Shown here: positions 60,028-64,000 of the stretch, piece by piece
How the letters are laid out: each line of letters starts with the position of its first letter
How positions within the stretch are numbered: position 1 is the stretch's first letter
NCBI GenBank assembly: GCA_964412375.1
Contig: CAYPOD010000017.1
Span: 1 to 64,000, forward strand
Direction of reading: 5' to 3'
DNA: 64,000 bases
Source: CADEDV01 sp964412375
Lineage (GTDB): Bacteria; Bacteroidota; Bacteroidia; Chitinophagales; Chitinophagaceae
Position numbers and translations under genes: made by a program
The notes under the pieces: model-generated
What the model was told of the DNA's origin: nothing
Database searches by the model: none
The model's input: the letters and a program-made list of their open reading frames with translations, nothing else

Positions 60028-61452
60028 TTAAAAGGTGGACTTCCTATGTAAAAATAGCCCGTTTTGACCCAACTGGTTAAAGGTCCATTCAAGCTTAATG
60101 GTGAAATCATAAGCGGTCAGGATATCCAAACCCGCACCACCGGCAAATAACATCCGGTTGGCAAGCGGATTTTCTCCGGGCTGGGGATTGTATACATAAC
60201 CGGCATTGCCATAAATCTTTCCAAAAAAGCGGAATGGAAGCCGTTCGCCGGCTACCCGTTTGCCGACAGGTTTCCGGATGCTGGTGCTGAACAATTCACG
60301 GGTAAAAGTGGTTCTCAGGTAACCGCCGGCCACGCCGTCAATCACATAATATTCATACCCCTGAATGAATGCATCATTATAACCCAGCAACCGCTGCATC
60401 ACAAAAGGCTGCCGGAACGGAAGACGGATATTGCCATAACCCGTCATGTTGAGAAAAGTTTTTTTGCCCGTTCTCCAGTTGGCCTGTGCTTTTGTGGTCA
60501 GGTACCAGAGATTGAGCAGCCGGTTAAATCCTTTTTTTCCAACTGTTATTTCTGCTGCATAACCTCTTGTTGGATAGGGAATGTAATCCAGGTCAAAATA
60601 CCGGAAAGTATAGAACAACTCCGGAAACTGAATGGTCTTGCGTCCATCGGCAAAATATTCCGGGTTCAGCATCGCCACCGTGTCTTCAATCACTTCGTGG
60701 GTGAACCCGATACCAAACAGGTGGCGGGTTTTAATGGCAGGCCGGTAGGTTAGAGTAGCAGCGGCTGCGGTAAAACTTCTGATATAATGGTTGTCTTTAA
60801 AAAAAACCTGCTTGTTTTCTTCTGTTTTGTAATTCACTTCCCTGTTTTTGCCCATACCAAAGGAAGTGGACAATCCCCATTTCATTTGTTTGTCAATATA
60901 GGGCCGGTCATAGCCGATTGACAGCTGCCGTGTGTAACCGTTGATAAGAGACAGCCTGAATTTATCATTGTAACCGCTGATGTTGTTTATGGTTAGTTTC
61001 ACCCCATAATTGACCCGGCTGAGACTTGCATTTTTTTCCACCAGCCATTGGTTCAGGTTCCTGTCCACCGGTCTGAAATGGGGAAAGGGGAACACATACC
61101 ATCTTTCTTTCACCGTAACCAGCACATCCAGTTCTTTTTCACTCACCGGCAGTTTTGTCAGCAACACTTCATGAAACAGTGCCGTATTCATGAGCCATTC
61201 ACGGGAAGACCTGATCTTGTCTTCCAGGTCTTTTGAATTATAGGGAATGCCTTCACTAAACTGCAATTCTCTTCGGATCACTACTGCTTTTGTTTTCTTG
61301 TTTCCGCTGATGAGGATATTGCGGACGCTGTGTGTTGATTTTGTTTCACCGATCTCACTGACTGTCACATCAACCTGGTCCTGTGCAAATAAAAAAGCAG
61401 GAAGCAGCATAGCCGGCAGGCAACGGAAACAATATTTGAAAAAAGGCAGCAT
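60028..61452 (-). CDS. BamA-like outer membrane protein with POTRA domain
   Basis: A 474-residue protein starting at ATG 61452 (MLPFFKYCFRCLPAMLLPAF), whose first 23 residues form a signal peptide ending 'FLFAQD'. One POTRA domain is visible near residues 38-110 ('HSVRNILISGNKKTKAVVIR', 'LEDKIRSSREWLMNTALFHE', 'LDVLVTVKERWYVFPFPHFR'). The rest is a 16-strand-type barrel ('SGYNDKFRLSLINGYTRQLS', 'YAAEITVGKKGFNRLLNLWY') ending 'WTFNQLGQNGLFLHRKSTF'. With only one POTRA it is not the main BamA (five in most bacteria). It belongs to the ShlB/Omp85-related proteins seen near nadK in Bacteroidota. Its substrate is unknown. Confidence 0.87.
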   Translation of the reverse strand: MLPFFKYCFRCLPAMLLPAFLFAQDQVDVTVSEIGETKSTHSVRNILISGNKKTKAVVIRRELQFSEGIPYNSKDLEDKIRSSREWLMNTALFHEVLLTKLPVSEKELDVLVTVKERWYVFPFPHFRPVDRNLNQWLVEKNASLSRVNYGVKLTINNISGYNDKFRLSLINGYTRQLSIGYDRPYIDKQMKWGLSTSFGMGKNREVNYKTEENKQVFFKDNHYIRSFTAAAATLTYRPAIKTRHLFGIGFTHEVIEDTVAMLNPEYFADGRKTIQFPELFYTFRYFDLDYIPYPTRGYAAEITVGKKGFNRLLNLWYLTTKAQANWRTGKKTFLNMTGYGNIRLPFRQPFVMQRLLGYNDAFIQGYEYYVIDGVAGGYLRTTFTRELFSTSIRKPVGKRVAGERLPFRFFGKIYGNAGYVYNPQPGENPLANRMLFAGGAGLDILTAYDFTIKLEWTFNQLGQNGLFLHRKSTF

Positions 61453-61524
61453 TAGTCCACAAGACAGTTGCAACTAAATTAACCAGTTTTCGGAAAAATC
61501 GGGAGGAATGTTTGCAAAACCTTC

Positions 61525-62187
61525 TCAGATATTGAGATAGTTCATCAGGTTATCGTAATTACTGCGGAGTTCGTTGGTATATAGTTCTTCTCCGAAATAA
61601 TATTTCACGTTGTAATCATAACGCTGAAAGGTGGCAACTACATCCGATACTTCGGCTTTGTTGATGCGGATGGTGACCTGCATCAGCCCTGTTTCGGGAT
61701 CATTGGTTGTGTTCAGTTGTGTGATCTGTGCATCGTTGGTCTCCACCAGTTTGCTGATCTCGTTGAAAGAATATTGATTGCTTTCCATTTCCAGCACGAT
61801 AAGGCCGCCGGGGTCTTTCAGGTTCATAAACTGGGAAGCATGTTTCAGCAAATCGCTGTAAGCTACTGTTCCCGCCAGTTCGTTATCGCCGTTCAGTACA
61901 GGTACAATACTCAGCCCGTTATCCACGGCTACCTGGATGGCCCTCAGAAAATGTTCTTCTTCACGGGCAAATGCATTAGAAAAAGATTGTTGCAGTTCAT
62001 TAAGGGAGGAACGGTCATTCTCTGCCTGCATGAGATCATCTTCGCTGATGATGCCGGCATATTTATCGCCATCCGTAACCGGCAGATGAGTGACATTATT
62101 GTCATTCATCATTTGCAGCGCCTGGTACACCTTGTCATTAAGATGCAGCGTGGGGACACTTTGAGTTGTGAGTTCTCGTGTTAACAT
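61525..62187 (-). CDS. CBS-domain protein
   Basis: A 220-residue protein with two CBS domains (residues about 5-55 and 70-120): 'VPTLHLNDKVYQALQMMNDN', 'VTHLPVTDGDKYAGIISEDD', 'QVAVDNGLSIVPVLNGDNEL'. The C-terminal half is an ACT-like region ('DPGGLIVLEMESNQYSFNEI', 'MQVTIRINKAEVSDVVATFQ'). AcuB-type proteins share this CBS-ACT plan and bind adenine nucleotides. It is the first gene of CBS, BamA-like and nadK, a gene order common in Bacteroidota. Its ligand and role are unknown. Whether it senses NAD(P) is a guess. Confidence 0.87.
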   Translation of the reverse strand: MLTRELTTQSVPTLHLNDKVYQALQMMNDNNVTHLPVTDGDKYAGIISEDDLMQAENDRSSLNELQQSFSNAFAREEEHFLRAIQVAVDNGLSIVPVLNGDNELAGTVAYSDLLKHASQFMNLKDPGGLIVLEMESNQYSFNEISKLVETNDAQITQLNTTNDPETGLMQVTIRINKAEVSDVVATFQRYDYNVKYYFGEELYTNELRSNYDNLMNYLNI

Positions 62188-62222
62188 GGATAGCGGCTTT
62201 GTTTTTCATAAGACCACAACGA

Positions 62223-62999
62223 TCAGGCAACTGTTGCAGGCTCGTTGAGCTTTTTCAAAAATTTGTGAAGTATCACATTGAACTCATCCGGCACTTCCAT
62301 CATTGGCGCATGACCGCATTTATCAATGAAATACAACTCACTGTTGGGGATCAGTTTATTGAACTCCCTGGCCACAAAGGGCGGGGTGATCGTATCGTTG
62401 TTTCCCCATACCAATAACGTGGGTTGTTTGATTTGATTGAGTTCTTCTCCCAGATTATTTCGGATGGCACTCTTGGCCAATGCAATGATCTTTATGACTT
62501 TCAACCTGTTATTTGTAATACTGTATACTTCATCCACCAGTTCTTTGGTCGCCATTTTAGGATCGTAGAAGGTCAGTTCTGTTTTTTTGCGGATGTATTC
62601 ATAATCGCCCCGTTTGGGATAGCTGTCGCCCATCCCGTTTTCAAAAAGTCCTGAACTGCCGGTAAGAATCAGGGATTTTACTCTTTCAGGGTGTTTTAAG
62701 GTATGAACCAGTCCCACATGGCCACCTAATGAATTGCCCAGCAGGTGAACACCGTTTAGATTCCTGGCTTCAAGAAACCGGTGAACAAATTTGGCTAGTC
62801 CGCCCACTGATGTGTGCAGTATATCCATGTCCAGCAACGGGAGCATGGGAACAATCACCCGGTTGTGATGGCGGAAATATTCAATCAGTGGTTTGAAATT
62901 GCTTAAAGCGCCAAAAAGACCATGCAACAGTACCAGCGGTTCCCCGCTGCCTTCTTCAATAAATTTGAATTTATCCTGTTGTTTGATCTCGTAATCCAT
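62223..62999 (-). CDS. Alpha/beta hydrolase
   Basis: A 258-residue soluble hydrolase. The oxyanion loop is 'LVLLHGLFGALSNFKPLIEY' near residue 25. The nucleophile elbow is 'HLLGNSLGGHVGLVHTLKHP' (Ser near 96), the acid lies in 'TLLVWGNNDTITPPF', and the catalytic His in 'YFIDKCGHAPMMEVPDEFNV'. The pattern matches the MhpC/2-hydroxymuconate hydrolase-like group that is often seen next to the CBS-nadK genes of Bacteroidota. It could act on an ester or C-C bond; the substrate is unknown. It is 35 bases upstream of the CBS gene on the same strand. Confidence 0.9.
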   Translation of the reverse strand: MDYEIKQQDKFKFIEEGSGEPLVLLHGLFGALSNFKPLIEYFRHHNRVIVPMLPLLDMDILHTSVGGLAKFVHRFLEARNLNGVHLLGNSLGGHVGLVHTLKHPERVKSLILTGSSGLFENGMGDSYPKRGDYEYIRKKTELTFYDPKMATKELVDEVYSITNNRLKVIKIIALAKSAIRNNLGEELNQIKQPTLLVWGNNDTITPPFVAREFNKLIPNSELYFIDKCGHAPMMEVPDEFNVILHKFLKKLNEPATVA

Positions 63000-63151
63000 G
63001 GGCAGTCAATTCAGCGCTTTCTCCGGTTGCTAAAATAGTCGTTTTACAGCAATAAAACAGCGTTTGTAATCGTAAAAACAAGACTGTCAATGGCAAATAT
63101 AAGGGGTGAAGTAAAGCGTTTATATAGTAATATTTTGATAACAATAAAAAT

Positions 63152-63174
63152 AAATGCCGCTAATAGCGGCATTT
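63152..63174 (-). terminator. Terminator of the cvpA gene
   Basis: AAATGCCGCT (63152-63161) pairs perfectly with AGCGGCATTT (63165-63174) around AAT. The minus-strand continuation is T-rich (complement of 63135-63151). It lies 33 bases downstream of cvpA. Confidence 0.75.
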
Positions 63175-63207
63175 AGCAGAAACATTTTAAGTATTCTTCA
63201 TCCTTTG

Positions 63208-63750
63208 CTAACGGCGAGAAATTTCCTGCGACACATCACTGAAAAAATCTTCTAATTGGGCAAACATATCCTGGAAAACAGGAACCACCGACCCGAACCC
63301 ATTGATGGCTTTGGGGCCCCAGGGTTGTGCAAAGGTGTAAGTGAGTGAATTATCTATAGCCGCAGGGCTGACCAGTTTTACCTGCTCCGCATAAAACAGC
63401 AGCACACTGAAAACAGTTACATAAATCGCAACATAAAAAACAACCCCGCCCAGGCGGTTTACCCACCCGAGCATGACCATTTCCACTGTTCGCTGAATAG
63501 CATTAGCGCCCCAGCGCACAAGCAGCACGACCAGCAAAAACACAAGGGCAAATGAAACCAGGGGTAGCCATTCGTAAGAAATATTTACCGAATCACCGAG
63601 ATAACCTGCCACCACCGCGGACAGTTTCATGGCAGCTGCCAAACCGATGATGATAGCTACAAATGAAAATACACCTACGATCAAACCCCGCTGGTATCCT
63701 TTGATAGCAGCGATAATGACAAGGATAACGAAGATGATGTCTATAAACAT
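63208..63750 (-). CDS. cvpA: CvpA family membrane protein
   Basis: A 180-residue protein with four transmembrane segments (about 2-20, 26-48, 64-83 and 104-123). It starts 'MFIDIIFVILVIIAAIKGYQ' and 'RGLIVGVFSFVAIIIGLAAA', which is the CvpA N-terminal motif (D-x-x-x-x-x-x-x-x-x-x-x-G-x-x-x-G-x). CvpA is needed for colicin V production in Escherichia coli and for bile-salt resistance in other species, but its molecular function is unknown. The C-terminal 50 residues are polar and probably cytoplasmic. The next gene upstream is a GatB/YqeY protein. Confidence 0.9.
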   Translation of the reverse strand: MFIDIIFVILVIIAAIKGYQRGLIVGVFSFVAIIIGLAAAMKLSAVVAGYLGDSVNISYEWLPLVSFALVFLLVVLLVRWGANAIQRTVEMVMLGWVNRLGGVVFYVAIYVTVFSVLLFYAEQVKLVSPAAIDNSLTYTFAQPWGPKAINGFGSVVPVFQDMFAQLEDFFSDVSQEISRR

Positions 63751-63822
63751 AAGGCTGAATGGATGGTTGACTTCAAAACGGCCTTCTCAAAAATAAATTT
63801 TATTGCCCGGAAGACAGCCTAC

Positions 63823-64000
63823 CTATTTAACAACTCCTTCACCAGGGCCGAAATCGTTTTGCCATCGGCTTTGCCCGCTAATTGTTTGGTTGCCATTCCC
63901 ATCACTTTTCCCATATCAGCCGGGGAAGAAGCGCCGCTGTCTGCAATGATTTTTGTTAACACTTCTTTTATCTCATCCGGTGATAATTGCTTTGGCAAAA
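63823..64000 (-). CDS. GatB/YqeY domain protein (N-terminus beyond window)
   Basis: The last 59 codons of a minus-strand gene that continues past the window edge, ending at TAG 63823-63825. The visible part, 'LPKQLSPDEIKEVLTKIIAD' and 'SPADMGKVMGMATKQLAGKA' followed by 'DGKTISALVKELLNR', is the C-terminal helical domain shared by GatB and YqeY proteins (G-K-V-M-G-x-x-x-x-x-x-x-G-K-A-D-G). YqeY proteins are about 150 residues, consistent with a missing start just beyond base 64000. It is probably co-transcribed with cvpA, which begins 72 bases further on. Confidence 0.88.

Noticed and set aside
1..64000. CRISPR arrays, transposases, phage genes, tRNA or rRNA genes
   Set aside because: None was seen on reading either strand; no regularly spaced direct repeats or integrase-like proteins occur.

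Overview
The window looks like chromosome of a Bacteroidota bacterium, most likely a member of the Chitinophagaceae. The evidence is a complete SusC/SusD pair with its FecR anti-sigma factor and ECF sigma factor, a GldH gliding lipoprotein, DUF6089 (PorG-like), DUF2911 and BatD proteins, TAnnTTTG-type promoter boxes, and few Shine-Dalgarno sequences with several TTG starts. No rRNA, tRNA, CRISPR array, transposase or prophage gene was seen. A 100-base assembly gap lies at 1124-1223, and genes at both window ends are cut off.

Layout. 1-6.6 kb: three related small secreted PepSY-like proteins, an SdpR/SdpI regulator-membrane protein pair, an AcpH-like ACP phosphodiesterase with no ordinary start codon, two tandem DUF2911 proteins and asparagine synthetase. 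6.8-13.8 kb: a PLP trans-sulfuration enzyme, a small membrane protein coupled to a DUF2400 protein, a lipase, a fatty acid hydroxylase, and a GH9 glucanase followed in the -1 frame by a polysaccharide deacetylase. 13.8-24.3 kb: FAH-family hydrolase, a TPR protein, several exported peptidases and a class IV aminotransferase. 22.8-29.1 kb: a xanthine dehydrogenase-type molybdenum hydroxylase (XdhA, XdhB, XdhC), divergent from a large membrane protein with a C-terminal THEP1-type NTPase. 29-36.5 kb: CorC/HlyC-type membrane protein, small membrane proteins, 3-hydroxyacyl-CoA dehydrogenase, an epimerase and an LpxD-type acyltransferase. 36.4-37 kb: an AT-rich non-coding stretch with two DnaA-box matches and a possible small RNA. 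37-40.1 kb: YicC, GldH and a two-component system. 40-51.1 kb: BatD, SDR, YjjG, the phospholipid genes psd-cdsA with a CPBP protease, DusB, a guanidinium-exporter-like SMR protein, a membrane-anchored glutathione peroxidase coupled to an aldehyde dehydrogenase, and TadA. 51.2-58.1 kb: SusD, SusC, FecR and sigma factor, read right to left as a TonB nutrient-uptake locus with no local glycosidase. 58.2-64 kb: DUF6089, NAD kinase, BamA-like barrel, CBS protein, alpha/beta hydrolase, CvpA and the end of a GatB/YqeY protein.

The strongest unusual signal is at 11866-11915 (minus strand). The GH9 reading frame ends in A AAA AAG followed at once by TAG. Five bases later comes a GC-rich hairpin, and an AAGGAG lies 14 bases upstream. 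The deacetylase frame begins exactly where a -1 slip would enter it and has no ATG, GTG or TTG start that would keep its first strand. This fits a programmed -1 frameshift giving an approximately 856-residue GH9-deacetylase fusion as well as the 614-residue GH9 protein. A one-base assembly error in the A tract is the main alternative.
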